A program made the position numbers and the translations under genes. Below the pieces are notes generated by a model. The model made no database searches and was not told the origin of the DNA. It worked only from the letters and a program-made list of their open reading frames with translations. Positions 17,301 to 26,687 of a stretch of DNA of 64,000 nucleotides are shown here, piece by piece (the stretch's first letter is position 1; each line of letters opens with the position of its first letter). Source of the stretch: Novymonas esmeraldas (Eukaryota > Euglenozoa > Kinetoplastea > Trypanosomatida > Trypanosomatidae); the NCBI GenBank assembly GCA_019188245.1, contig JAECZO010000005.1:339001-403000 (forward strand). Reading direction: 5' to 3'.

Positions 17301-20066
17301 GCCGCGCCGCTGTCGACGCGCAGCTTCACCTCCCACGCCTCGTCCCAGTCGTCGCTGACGGGCCCTGGCGCCACGTGGGTCGACTTCGCGGCGATGACGG
17401 AGCGCGTCTTGGCGGCCTTCATGCAGTACGACGGGACGAGCCACCCCTCCCACGCCTTCTGCGACTCGACGCACCGCGTGGCGGCCTTCCACTCCGCCGC
17501 GGCCAGCAGCGCCGAAGGGGCTGTCAAGGAGGAGAGCGGCGGCGGCGGCGGCGGCTTCCTGCGCGGTCGCCTCAGTCGGCAGCGTCGCACCGCGACCGAG
17601 GGGCGGCGCGATCAGCTGGCGGCGGCGCTGTGGACCAACGCGGACGCCATGAACCGCTTCTACACAGATCACGTGCTGCCGTTCATCTATCGAAAGTTCC
17701 GCCTCTCCGCCAGCGGCGCGCGTGCGCTGCACGAGCCGCTGAGCGAGGCGGATCGGCTGGTCGTCTACACCCGCGTCCTCGAGGCGCTCGGCGCCACCGT
17801 TGAGAAGGGGGAGGTGCGGCAGGCGGTGCCCATCGTGCGCGACTTTGCGCCTCTGACGGGGACGTCAGCGGCGGCGGCGGCGGCGCGGGCGGAGAAGTCA
17901 GCGCGGCTGCACTCGGCCACGACGGACGCGTGTGCGCCGCCGGAGAGCGCCACCGCCGCCGACGCGCCCGACGACACGAACCCGCTGCAGCGACCCCGCC
18001 ACCGTGACGCCGCGTCGCTTGGGCTGCACACCGCGGCGCGTGGTGCTGCCGTTGGCGTGGTGGAACTCGCGCTGTCACCCAGCGGCGGCTCGATCAGCCT
18101 GGCTGCGTCCGCCGTGAGCCCACCGCCGACGCCGGCGCGCGGACCGCTCGGTGGCTCTCGGGCTCACAGCGACAGCGCCAACGGCGGAGGCGCGTCCGCG
18201 CCATCGCGCGTGCCGCCGTGCGACTCCGTCAGCGCCATCGTCGTCGCCGCCGCACCACCGTCGCCGCTGGCGACGCCGCTCAGCGATCACTTTGTGTTGC
18301 CGCGGTGGATCGCATGGCGCGCCGCGGCGCTGGTGCGGCGCTTCCTCGCACACGGAGACACCGACGCGGGCCAGCGTCGCCGCCACCGCCGCCACCGTCA
18401 CCCTCGCTGCTCACCGGACAGCAGCAGCAACACCTACGCCACCTCGATGCTGGACGACGCACACCGCTGTGCGGTGCAGGCGGCTGGTCTGGTGCCGCTT
18501 CTGGCGCTGCTGTACCGCGTCCCCGCCACCGCGCTCGCCGCTGATGTGCGGCGGCCGCCGCTGCCGCGCTGGGGCGACACCGCCGCCCGCCTCATCGCCC
18601 ACCTCCGCGCCGTGTCGACGACCGCGCACCTCGTGTGGCACGCGCTGGAGTTGTACGAGCTGGCGGATGAGGGTGTCCTGCTGAGCGAGCTGACACCAGA
18701 CGGCGCGATGCCGCCGCGGCGGAGCGGGCTGCAGCGCAACGGTCCCGGCGTACCGCCCACCGCGCCGGCCCACGCGGCAGCAGGCGCTGTTGGTGCGGCA
18801 ACCGCGGCGGAGGCGAACGACGACGACGACGACGCGCCGGGCGAGGATGCCGCGCCAGTGCGCGACAGTGCCCGAGTGTTGCCGCCGCCGCAGTACGCGC
18901 TTGCCCTGGCACTTCTGCACCGTCGCCAGACGCTGCGGACGACGTCAGACCGCGCCGTCCTCATCCACGTTCTGCATCGGTACGCCGCTGCCATCCACGC
19001 CGATTCGGCCCTGCTGCACAGCGCGTCGCTCCTGGGCTGCGACGCCGGCAGTGGCGGCACCACCACGACCACGACCACGACCACCGCCGCCGCGGCCGCC
19101 GCGGTCGCTGCAGTGCGCACGACGGACGCCGATCAGCATCTCGGCCGCAGTGAGGCCGCCGTGGATGGTGGTGAGGACGTCCGTGCCGTTGTGATACCGC
19201 TGTTGCAAGAGGTGCTGCTGAACGCCGACCACCTACTGGAGCATCTCGGCAACCCCTACGGTGCGCAGTACCGCTGCCACACCGCACGCCTCGTCGCCCA
19301 CCTCGACGCCGCCGTCAAGCAGGCGGCGTGCAGCGCGGCGAGTCGCAGCGTCTCGTACTCCAGCGGCAGCGGCGGCAGCGGCGGCGGTGGCGGCGAGACG
19401 ACGATGACGCAGCGGCTGGAGGAGGAGACGGACGCTGTGTTGCAGCACATGTGGAAGCACCTTGCGACGTACTGCAAGCCCGACGTCATGGCTGCGAAGG
19501 ACGCGCTGCAGCGTGCCGTGGTGCTCTACCGTCGCCGCGAGGCGGCTGCGCAGGCTGCGGCGTCCCACTGCATTCATGTCGGCGCCAGTCTCTCGAACGC
19601 GGTCGACGCCGCGGTGCTGGAGCGGGATGCCGCGGTGGAGGAGGCGCTGCAGCGCGCCTGCGACCTGCTCACCGTGTCCGGCGGCCGCTACAGCCCACTG
19701 GCCCTGCGCGCACTCTGCAACTTGGCGCTGTACTGGTTCACGGTGGGCTGCTACGCCGAGTGGCAGGAGACGCTGCAGCAGCTGCGGCGGCGCTGGCGTG
19801 ACGGCGGCCCTGATGATATACGTCAGCTGCTGCTGTCCACCTTCACGGCGACCGGTCTCGGCACCTCCTCCCCCTCCTGGCGCAGTGGAGCGTGGGGCGT
19901 CACGTCAGCGTCAGAGTTGCCCTCCTACGCCGCCGCCGCCGCCGCGTCAACCAGCGGCCCCGGCGGCGCGCGTACGGTGCTGCCAGCGCTGAGCATGGCG
20001 GACGACATGGACGGCAGCGTAGCGGGGCCACCGATCGCGTTCCTCCACCGTGTGAAGGCGGAGTAG
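14340..20066 (+). CDS. Large CLU-like (clustered mitochondria/TIF31-related) protein
   Basis: A 1908-residue protein starting at the first ATG of the frame, 31 bases after the predicted splice acceptor. Two stretches resemble the CLU domain of Clu1/TIF31: HVPLCYHFRYKGRGVTAMSL at about 351-370, matching CLU 'VPL...DYRGFRVIA.SLLPI', and QDGRYYFLRNHQWFTPW at about 467-483, matching CLU 'GSDGRFYLLD..R.FPP'. A helical block with VKREMLFRGLKAFI at about 720 fits the later CLU region, as does the KFRL segment near 1118. Long Ser/Ala/Thr/Gly and Pro-rich linkers occupy about 590-690 and 770-1020 and recur up to about 1330. The C-terminal part (about 1690-1830) is helical and TPR-like. CLU proteins bind mRNAs for mitochondrial proteins and affect mitochondrial distribution. 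The family link rests on motif resemblance only; paralogy to canonical CLU is unknown. Confidence 0.6.
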   Translation: MASAPRWAPPDGGEDRGRWGARGGLSSPSHLQRLSPAPPPPDDQCRSPTLASSAHRGREGLRQPASPYSPTAPHRHHSTALHSVSMHHHDRRRHLRRGSGAGDAGLPATAAKLGGGAAARHAAYLLRSTRGLLHPGSPDPLLSHILDWRVPSLTAEQELLQHAFATAYTDASYRCLISQDTATSFGPNEALQAVVEEWRADAFEESQQALKQVVERYHHDLLQIVVAVVDAEDAALATLHGEAAASEENSFSSLHSTADDGAEAHARGPGSADASFYQNVLSAGRASIPASIDCAAVSGAAMHYATPALGRVLVLHGFFLCFWFSSTGERFGRLEYRACRWVLEAHVPHVHVPLCYHFRYKGRGVTAMSLTPVGENLTTVAEQNPEVAALAQQLAAVLSLSPYGGPLGRAAERATAGPSALLLRGRGVGSGFDGGLRSASFASSGADGEAVPETCYLPRSVRVHFAQDGRYYFLRNHQWFTPWLNSRQSGDAAAQRMSYVNPRLLAACGVQMSCRACQRDAFLEENRVALEFMRREVDVGIPRLLQSERDLYARRSLWRRRHVAAAHLRARRAAWTDASGPTTHVWVDEDGGGGGATTASAASLSSASTSASSSSALSTTDSAEGAELAAAEAAEWEAVDSDKEVAEHNGRRTRHDPRLRPALTPPPPPPVAAAAATGVVARFSARGYPKSLLGVLLLALLQYPAAPQSMMREVKREMLFRGLKAFILIRVYDARFGVEQLLARLPHERADEAGVLGGAVDTSSTSTEDELEPVHAESATPLADGGHGGRGKAQGARGRTSTPAEPAASTTTTASAGAHPAAPRARGTSAAVEERQTAGAAGGSAHHASTSSTFLVSVNPYSAASSATTALSGARGGASSFAQRWQDGGGVGAPLESRHWQPTAAPAADGWWGRMRRGLSDALHRLWDGGEAANGADHGAVPPSTAASPPSANPLRARSAADSGLFASVTLVSSSDGASASANGAAAAAPLSTRSFTSHASSQSSLTGPGATWVDFAAMTERVLAAFMQYDGTSHPSHAFCDSTHRVAAFHSAAASSAEGAVKEESGGGGGGFLRGRLSRQRRTATEGRRDQLAAALWTNADAMNRFYTDHVLPFIYRKFRLSASGARALHEPLSEADRLVVYTRVLEALGATVEKGEVRQAVPIVRDFAPLTGTSAAAAAARAEKSARLHSATTDACAPPESATAADAPDDTNPLQRPRHRDAASLGLHTAARGAAVGVVELALSPSGGSISLAASAVSPPPTPARGPLGGSRAHSDSANGGGASAPSRVPPCDSVSAIVVAAAPPSPLATPLSDHFVLPRWIAWRAAALVRRFLAHGDTDAGQRRRHRRHRHPRCSPDSSSNTYATSMLDDAHRCAVQAAGLVPLLALLYRVPATALAADVRRPPLPRWGDTAARLIAHLRAVSTTAHLVWHALELYELADEGVLLSELTPDGAMPPRRSGLQRNGPGVPPTAPAHAAAGAVGAATAAEANDDDDDAPGEDAAPVRDSARVLPPPQYALALALLHRRQTLRTTSDRAVLIHVLHRYAAAIHADSALLHSASLLGCDAGSGGTTTTTTTTTAAAAAAVAAVRTTDADQHLGRSEAAVDGGEDVRAVVIPLLQEVLLNADHLLEHLGNPYGAQYRCHTARLVAHLDAAVKQAACSAASRSVSYSSGSGGSGGGGGETTMTQRLEEETDAVLQHMWKHLATYCKPDVMAAKDALQRAVVLYRRREAAAQAAASHCIHVGASLSNAVDAAVLERDAAVEEALQRACDLLTVSGGRYSPLALRALCNLALYWFTVGCYAEWQETLQQLRRRWRDGGPDDIRQLLLSTFTATGLGTSSPSWRSGAWGVTSASELPSYAAAAAASTSGPGGARTVLPALSMADDMDGSVAGPPIAFLHRVKAE

Positions 20067-21078
20067 GGGAGGAGGGGAGTCCCCTCTTCCCCCCCTCCTT
20101 CCCCCTCCTCTCCTCCTCTCCTCCTCTCTCTGTCTCGCCTGCATCGACACGTGCGAGTTCGCATTCGAGATGGACTGGGATGGGGAAGACACGTCGACCA
20201 CATCACACACACACACACACACACTCACAGCGCGATGCCCTCCTTTGTTTTTCCCTGTCCTTGCTGTCGGTCTTGCCCACCAGCGTGACGCAACAGTGCT
20301 CCATTCACACCATGTGTATGTGTGTGTGTGTGTCTATCTGTGCTGCTTCTTCATTGAGTTGTGTGGACGGTGCGCCGGTGTCGAGAGTCCTGCGTGGGAC
20401 GCGGTGGTGCCGTGGTGACGCCTCCTCTGAATCGAGAGAGAGAGAGCGAGGGAGACGAACTGCCACGGCTGTCTCGCCACTGTTCCCCACCCTCATCAGA
20501 CACGAACACACGTACACACACAATCCTATCCACCCCCAAAGCGCATGCTGCCTTTGCGACTGTCTCGGTGCTGCTGCTGCTGCTGCTCTCTTCCTCTCTC
20601 TCTCTGCGCGAGTGTCGTGCAACGGCGCCTCACAGGTGCACACACAGCGCGGATGGGACGTGCGCGGTGATGGCGAGCCGCTCCCTCTCTTTCTCTCCTG
20701 TGCGTGTGGGTGCGTAGGACAAGAGACATGTATCCTCCCCTGCGAGCGAGGCACATCGTTGCCAGTGCACGACTCTCTTCCTTCTCTCTCTCTCCACTTC
20801 CTCTCCTCGCTTCTCCGTCCCTGTCCTGCTGCTGCCGTGGTAGTGGTGGTGGTTGGCAGTGCTGCTTCGCGTCTCCTACTCTTTTTTTTTTTTAATTCTC
20901 ATTGGACGTCTCGTGTGTGTGTGTGTGTGCTCTCTTGCTGTGGTGGCGAAGCGGTGGCACATCAAGTCGAACTGCCCACACACGCAGATTGACACACACA
21001 CAAACACACAGACACACACAGAGAGAGTCGTCACTTCGTTCTCGCCGAGTTCATCTCTGTGGGGAGTTCACGGCCGCC
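20067..21078 (+). other. Intergenic spacer
   Basis: No gene is seen. Pyrimidine-rich right after the stop (20080-20140), then (CA)n at about 20204-20224, (TG)n at about 20313-20333, a CTG/TGC run near 20568-20588, a T run at about 20882-20893 and a mixed CA stretch at 20993-21020. The likely acceptor for the next gene is the AG at 20950-20951. Confidence 0.65.
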
Positions 21079-22308
21079 ATGCCCATTCGCCGCGCCGCGC
21101 CGACCGCGACGGAGGTGGTGCTCGCGCGGGAGGCGTGCGAGCCGCTGCTGTCCAGCGTGACGCACCGCCTCCTGCGTGGCGGCTTCGCGCGGTACATCGA
21201 GTTCCGCCGCTCCTACGCGAAGGAGTGCGAGCGCGCCGTCGCCTCGTCCACGCCGGCGTCGGGCTCAGCGTCCCTCACCGGGTCCCGCCGACCGCAGCCG
21301 CCGCCGCAGACGTTGCGACTCGGTGTGACGGCAACCGCGACCCCCAAAGCGCCGCCGCCGGCCCCCGTCGTGCCGGCGCCGCGTCGTCGCATCAACCCGG
21401 AGGGGCTGAAGATGGTCCTGGCCGAGTCTGGGGTGCTGCTGGCACCGGAGGAGCACACCGCGATCCTGCTCGGCTACAGTGACCCGGTAGGCTTCGTGCT
21501 CGCGGACGAGCTGCTCGCGGCGCTGCACCCGTGCGAGCGCGCCCCGCCGAGCCTCTCGCAGACGGTGGCCGCCATGACAGACTCCACCTTCTTCGCCGCA
21601 CTTCCGACCTCCTGCATCGCCGTCACGATGGACAGCGCGCGGGACGTCCTCCTCGCCTTGTTCGCGGCGGAGCTGTCCGCTGAGGAGGAGCAGGCCGCCG
21701 CAGACCCCTCGTCTCTGGCGGTGGCCGTGGCAGACGCGGAGGCCGGAGTGCGGACGACCTTCACCGCGGCAGTCTACGCGGACGCGCCGGGGGTGCCGTG
21801 CGATGACGTGACGACGTTCATCGTGCTCACCCTCCAGCAGCACCCGTGCCTCGCCGCCATCATGCCTGGCCGCTTCGACAGCGTCTCGGCGGCGCTCTCG
21901 CTCGTGCCGGCGCCGCCGACGCTGAGCCGCGCCGCCGCCTCTCTCGCCGCGGCGTCGGCGACGCGTGGCATCGACGGCGCGGCGCTCTTCAGCATTCGTC
22001 ACATGGGATCCACGACGCAGCGCAAGTTCGAGCGCTACGAGGCCGACAAGGACCGCCGCGACGAGTGGATCCGCGGCCGACCTGAGGCGGATGCACGGTC
22101 GATGTACATGCGCCACGCCGCCGGCTACGCTGGACACCTGCCCGAGTTCCAGTACCACTTCGGCCGCACCTTCCATGTCATCGAGGAGAACCTACCGCAG
22201 CTGACCCAGCCGAAGCCGCCTCTGGAGCCGGTGCCCGCGGACTGGTTCGGCCCCGGGGTGGAGTTGAAGGACAGCCGCATGAACGCACACCACTACCGCT
22301 TCGCGTAG
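21079..22308 (+). CDS. Probable axonemal (microtubule inner protein-like) protein with a weak EF-hand-like region
   Basis: A 409-residue protein whose ATG sits in a GCCGCCATG context and is the first in frame. Residues about 105-150 (LKMVLAESGVLLAPEEHTAI, then DPVGFVLADELLAAL) have the helix-loop-helix rhythm of a degenerate EF-hand pair, without clear calcium-binding Asp positions. The C-terminal GYAGHLPEFQYHFGRTF at about 349-365 matches the 'GY.GH.P...Y.FG.T(F/Y)' motif that, as I recall, recurs in ciliary proteins lining doublet microtubules. The end (about 370-409) is Pro-rich, then basic. Pro/Ala linkers occupy 55-100. By inference it is a flagellar axoneme component. No enzyme motif is seen. 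Confidence 0.5.
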   Translation: MPIRRAAPTATEVVLAREACEPLLSSVTHRLLRGGFARYIEFRRSYAKECERAVASSTPASGSASLTGSRRPQPPPQTLRLGVTATATPKAPPPAPVVPAPRRRINPEGLKMVLAESGVLLAPEEHTAILLGYSDPVGFVLADELLAALHPCERAPPSLSQTVAAMTDSTFFAALPTSCIAVTMDSARDVLLALFAAELSAEEEQAAADPSSLAVAVADAEAGVRTTFTAAVYADAPGVPCDDVTTFIVLTLQQHPCLAAIMPGRFDSVSAALSLVPAPPTLSRAAASLAAASATRGIDGAALFSIRHMGSTTQRKFERYEADKDRRDEWIRGRPEADARSMYMRHAAGYAGHLPEFQYHFGRTFHVIEENLPQLTQPKPPLEPVPADWFGPGVELKDSRMNAHHYRFA

Positions 22309-23219
22309 CTGCCGCCGCCCTCCCACTCTCCCCTTCTTCCTCCCCTTTCCTTTCACATGGACAGAGTCGCCTATGAGCCGTCGTGGCACCTGTGCAGGTG
22401 CTGCTGCTGCTGCTGCTGCTGCTGCGCATGCGTGCATGAAAGAGTGGGAAGGTGTGTGTATCTGTGTGTCTCTGTATGTGTATGTGCTCTCCCGTCCTGT
22501 TTCTTTATCTTGTCGGCGTGTCCTTCATTTGTTGTTGTTGTTGTCCCTCTCTCTCCGCATCCCCTCCTGCGCGACGCACGTCGTGGACAGTGCGCATGTA
22601 CACTACACTTGCAGATCCAAAGACAAAGAAGAAAGAGAGAGAGAGCGATGTTGAGGCAGGCACTTGGCGTCGCCGTCACGTGTTCAGCGAAGATGAGGCG
22701 TGCATGCACACAGGTGTGTGCGTGTGGGGCAGAGACGGGAGAAGATTCGGAAGTGTTGAAGAGGAGGACAGGAGGGAGGGAGGAGGGAGGGAGGTGGGCC
22801 GTGTACACGCTGCATCGACGTGTCTCTCCCTCTCTCTCTGGGTGCACCGCCTCATCCCCTCCCATCCTCTCCTCCCGCTCTGCTTCGCTGCGCGGGGTCA
22901 TGGTGTGTGTGGGTCCACCTCGCCACTGCACGTCCTCGCCATGTTCGTCGCCGCTGTTCACCGCTGCGCACCGCTGCTACTACTTCTGCTCGTCTTTGTT
23001 TCCACTTCGTTTTTTTCCTTTCTCAACGCTCCGCGGATCCCACGAGCAGAAGCGTTCAGTGCTCATCGGCGCAAGAGTGCGTACACACACACACAGGCGC
23101 ACACACGAACACGTCTATCCGCCGTGTGCGTGCCCTGTCTCTCTCTCTCTCTGTGCGTGAGGGCCGAAGAGAGCAGGACAGAGCGAGAGTGAGTGAGAGA
23201 GAGTTCACGCTCGCCAAAG
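22309..23219 (+). other. Intergenic spacer
   Basis: No gene is seen. It holds a TGC run at about 22398-22425, TG-rich sequence at 22453-22490, a GTT run near 22528, a GGGA-repeat at 22771-22797, and T-rich/pyrimidine sequence at 22975-23030 leading to AG 23045-23046. That AG is the best acceptor for the next gene (leader about 173 bases). Confidence 0.65.
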
Positions 23220-23534
23220 ATGCGGTGCAGCGCAGTGCGGCGTCAGTCAGTCTTTCAATCACGCGGCGCGGCGGGTGACTGGTTCGGTCGGCAGAGCTCC
23301 GCCGCGACGTGGCGTGGCGCCCTCACCTCCTTCGTCGCGTGCATGTGCGGCATCGCCGTCGTAAATCAGTTCTGCCGTGGCAACCCGATGGGACGGTGCG
23401 AGTACGAGAGCGATATTGTGATGGCGCTGCCGCGCACCAAGGTGCCCCCGCCGGACACCAGCGGCTTCGTGGACGCCACGTCCGCCTCCGGCAGGGATGC
23501 GCCGCCGCCGCCACCCGCGACTCGTCGTCACTAG
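23220..23534 (+). CDS. Small protein with one membrane segment, unrecognised
   Basis: A 104-residue frame beginning at the first ATG (23220) and ending at TAG 23532-23534. Residues 1-33 are Arg/Ser/Gln-rich with no acidic residue before Asp29, compatible with a mitochondrial presequence. A hydrophobic segment, LTSFVACMCGIAVVNQF, spans about 39-55. It is followed by NPMGRCEYESDIVMALPRT, a non-repetitive composition unlike the spacers, then a Pro-rich tail. It resembles the small single-pass subunits common in kinetoplastid respiratory complexes, but I cannot name it. GC-ending codons and its position in the + strand gene string support it being real. The frame could be chance; conservation would decide. 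Confidence 0.6.
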   Translation: MRCSAVRRQSVFQSRGAAGDWFGRQSSAATWRGALTSFVACMCGIAVVNQFCRGNPMGRCEYESDIVMALPRTKVPPPDTSGFVDATSASGRDAPPPPPATRRH

Positions 23535-24344
23535 CGACGATGCCTGCGACAGGAGGAAGGGGAAGAAGCAGGAGGGCGGTGGTAGCACGAAGATGGTCTT
23601 GGGCGATGATGTGGCGGGTGTGAAGCGGGAGAGCGAGAGAGAGAGATGTGCTGAAGGACGCTGGCTCACACGTACGTTGCGGGCTCAGAGGCTCCTGCTG
23701 CTGCCGTCTGCTGAGACGACCACCGCCCCCCCCCCCCGTACCTGGAGCCTCCTCATCTCCCTCCACTTTTGGATTTGCGTGGATGTGCTGCTGCTGAGTG
23801 GCACGTGGTCTCGTTCACACACAGATACACACTCGAATGAAAAAAAAAAAGAAAAAAAAAACAGAGAGAGGAGGCGCAGGCGTTGGCGCGTGAGGTGCAC
23901 CATGACGCTAACTTCCGTGAGTGCCGATCAGCGGCGGCGTGTAAAGTGTTGTGTGTGTGTGTGGAGTACGGAGAGAGAGTTGAACTTGCCACCTCCCTTG
24001 CTCAAGCACTGCTGTCGTGAGTCTTGGCCAACTACTACTACTACTGCTGACTCACTCCGCCCGCCTTTCCCTCTCTCATCTCTTCACAATCAATCTTCAA
24101 CCAACCACTTCCACACACACACACACACACACGCCTGTTCACTCGTGTGTGTTTCTGTGTGTCTTTCTTCCACTGGACGACTGCCCTTGCGCCGCCGCTC
24201 ACAACGCAGTTCATTGCTGTTCGGTGCACCAGCTCCCCTCGTCTCCTTCAACATCTTCGTCTGCAGTGTTCGCTGTCCACCCTCCCCCCTCACCTTTTCT
24301 TGTTTGACTGCCGTGTCTCTCTCTCTCTCCCGGTGCGAGCGCAG
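23535..24344 (+). other. Intergenic spacer
   Basis: No gene is seen. It holds a C run at about 23730, an interrupted A run at 23840-23861, an ACT triplet run near 24033, (CA)n at about 24113-24132 and pyrimidine-rich sequence before the next gene. Confidence 0.65.
24235..24344 (+). promoter_or_regulatory. Predicted spliced-leader acceptors for the ATP synthase e-like gene
   Basis: One pyrimidine tract ends in CTGCAG with AG at 24265-24266 (leader 78 bases). A second tract ends in two AGs, at 24338-24339 and 24343-24344; the last directly abuts the ATG at 24345. Confidence 0.45.
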
Positions 24345-24641
24345 ATGTCCGCCTCCGCCGCCGCGAAGGTGGCGCCCAAGACGCTGAACCAGTTCCGCAA
24401 CTTCTCCTACATTGTTGTAGCGTGGTTCGGCTTCAACAAGGGCTTCCGTGAGAAGACCGCCAACGATGCCGAGTGGGTGGTGCACCAGCAGCGTGTGCGC
24501 CAGCAGAACGTGGAGCGCCACCAGGCCGCGCACGCGCTCGCCGAGGCGCGGAAGGACGCTGCGTTGGAGCAGACGGTCCCTGCCATCGTGCCCGCCGACC
24601 TGCACGGTCTGTACAAGGATGTGGAGAAGTCCATTCAGTAG
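24345..24641 (+). CDS. Probable mitochondrial ATP synthase subunit e
   Basis: A 98-residue protein. Residues about 14-33 form one membrane segment ending in G29-FNK-G33, the GxxxG motif by which subunit e pairs with subunit g and helps form F-ATP synthase dimers in the inner membrane. A charged helical tail follows (EWVVHQQRVRQQNVERHQAA at about 46-65). Length, the single N-terminal membrane helix, GxxxG and the QQNVER-type tail agree with what I recall of the kinetoplastid subunit e. No cleavable presequence is evident, as expected for this subunit. The ATG is the first in frame. Alternative: another small inner-membrane protein with a chance GxxxG. Confidence 0.65.
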   Translation: MSASAAAKVAPKTLNQFRNFSYIVVAWFGFNKGFREKTANDAEWVVHQQRVRQQNVERHQAAHALAEARKDAALEQTVPAIVPADLHGLYKDVEKSIQ

Positions 24642-26114
24642 GCGATGAGGTGGAGGCCCTCCTCCCGGTGCCGCACTTCCGATGCACGCGCTGCCCACCC
24701 CCCAAACACTTCCCGTCCCCCTCCATGTCAGCGTTGAGAGTTGGATGTGGTGCGTGGGAGACCACCACCATCGTTCCTCTCTCTTTTGTCTCTCTCTCAC
24801 GCACACACGGAGTCCGCGCGGTGGACCAGAAGTGCGGGAGAGCGGGGGGCGGTGATGGGCCGTGCGGTGCAATGGCGCATCGCCTCCCTTCTCCTCACCG
24901 GTGTCTTGGAAGGCACACACACACACACCACCGCCCAGGCCCAACGCACACGCACACACACACACAGACAGACACAGACCCACGTACCGTAGTAGGATAG
25001 GAGGGGACCGACGACCTGCTCGCTAGAGCGCCACACACCGAGACGTGAACGATGGGGAACGAGAGAAACAGAGCAAGAGTGTGTGAGTGAGGAGGCGATC
25101 GCAAGTCTCCTCATCACTCCCACATGCAGGGGTGAGAGGGAGAGAGACAGGGGTTTTACACATGTGTGCGTGTGTGTATGTGTGCGTATTGGCGTGTCTC
25201 GTGATCTGAATGCTCCAATGCTCCAATGCCCCCCTCCACACTCTTCGACACCCGTGACGGACATCCGCTGAGCCACGCACGCTCGCCTCTTTGCCGTTCT
25301 CTTTGTTTTTTTTTCTCTTTTCTCCCTCGTAGCTGCTCTCTGTCAATCTCTCACTCTGCTGGCATGTGTGCGTGTGTGCGTCTGTGTGTGCTCGCCTACC
25401 GACACGTACACACACACACACACATATGTGCACACGCAGAGTGAGAGACTGACCGGGCCATAGGCACCGTCTACGTCCCCTCCTCGCGTAGAGAACATAA
25501 CAAGAGCAAATGGATGACACAACGAAGGAGAGTACGCATGGGCGTGAGGAGAAGGAAGGAGGAGGAGACGAGGGTGGAGCGGCTGGGAGAGGTGCTGGCC
25601 GCGAAAGGACCGCCTCTCCCTCTCTCTCTGACACACACACAGTCGCACAGGAGCATACACCTTCCCTTCTCTCCCCTTGCTCGCTCGCTCGCGGCCTGCG
25701 GTCTCACGGCCGCACCGGTCCTCTTTCTCTCTCTCGCTGTGGCGGGCGACGAGGGGTGTGCACTTCTCTTTCTGTGTGTGTGTGTGTGTGGATGTCTGAT
25801 GCCTCGCCATCTCCTCCATCACGCCCCCTGCCCGCTCCCCTCCCTCCTTCCGCTGCTGCTGCTCTCACAATTCTCTCGCTGCCGTGCCGTGTGACGGGCG
25901 ACTGGAGGTTCCCGGTGCACCAGACCGCTCTGCTTCTCGTCCCAGCTGCTGTGCTCTCCGTCCCTCTGTCACACACACACCCACGTACACACCTACACAC
26001 AGACACAGACACTCGTACGTATCGAGCGCGCGCAGCTCACCGCGCTTCTTCTTTTTCTTTCTGCTCTTCTTTGCCTCCGCCCTCCGCCCTTCCCCCCTCT
26101 TGTAGTCTCCTCTC
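24642..26114 (+). other. Intergenic spacer of about 1.5 kb
   Basis: No credible gene on either strand. Contains (CA)n at 24915-24928 and 24951-24964, TG-rich sequence at 25163-25185, CA runs at 25409-25424, (TG)n at 25775-25790 and a T run at about 25306-25314. Frames here encode only Cys/Val, His/Thr or Ser/Leu repeats. Confidence 0.65.
26044..26105 (+). promoter_or_regulatory. Predicted spliced-leader acceptor, leader of 9 bases
   Basis: Sixty bases of nearly pure pyrimidine end at the AG 26104-26105, nine bases before the ATG at 26115. No other AG lies within the tract. Confidence 0.65.
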
Positions 26115-26687
26115 ATGCGCCGTCTGCAGCGTGTGGCGACGCACCGCCGTGTGCTCGCCGTGCCGCTGCGGATGATCATTCCCGGGCACATGCCCACCGA
26201 GGGCACCGGCCCCGCCGGCAACCCCCAAGGCTGGGAGATGCGCCGCGGCCATCACCTGCAGAGCAGTGTTGGGCTGCACAGCTCCATGGTCACCGCCTGC
26301 GGACGCGAGTTCAATCCACAGGTGTACTACGAGGTTCTTCAGGCCTGCTGCGATCAGCAGTGGCTGATCGCCATCCAGCGGGAGCTGCGCAGCGACACGG
26401 AGTACGTGAACTACCTGCGTGAGCACGGTGGCGCCGCGAAGGACATGCGGGTGCTGACCGACAACATCCACCACGACGACGAGTTCATGGTGAAGCTGAA
26501 GGAGAAGTTGAAGACGGATAAGAAGATGTCGCTGACGCTGTGCGCCGTGCAGGACAGCTACGAACGCATCCGCAAGAAGCGAGACCAGCACGACACAAAG
26601 GTGGCGGCGGATGGCGGGCACGACCCGTACGCCTCCATGAAGGCAAGTCGCAAGGGCGAGTTCGGGGCGCAGATGCCGAAGTTCTAG
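26115..26687 (+). CDS. Unrecognised protein, probably mitochondrial
   Basis: A 190-residue protein. Residues 1-20 (MRRLQRVATHRRVLAVPLRM) are basic with no acidic residue and look like a mitochondrial presequence. The middle (about 70-150) is mixed charged helix with conserved-looking content such as YYEVLQACCDQQWLIAIQRE and DEFMVKLKEKLKTDKKMSL. The tail is polar and Lys/Gly-rich, ending QMPKF. I see no membrane segment and no catalytic motif. The size, presequence and basic tail would fit a mitochondrial ribosome or respiratory-complex subunit, but this is inference; I do not recognise it. The ATG lies nine bases after a strong splice acceptor. Confidence 0.8.
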   Translation: MRRLQRVATHRRVLAVPLRMIIPGHMPTEGTGPAGNPQGWEMRRGHHLQSSVGLHSSMVTACGREFNPQVYYEVLQACCDQQWLIAIQRELRSDTEYVNYLREHGGAAKDMRVLTDNIHHDDEFMVKLKEKLKTDKKMSLTLCAVQDSYERIRKKRDQHDTKVAADGGHDPYASMKASRKGEFGAQMPKF

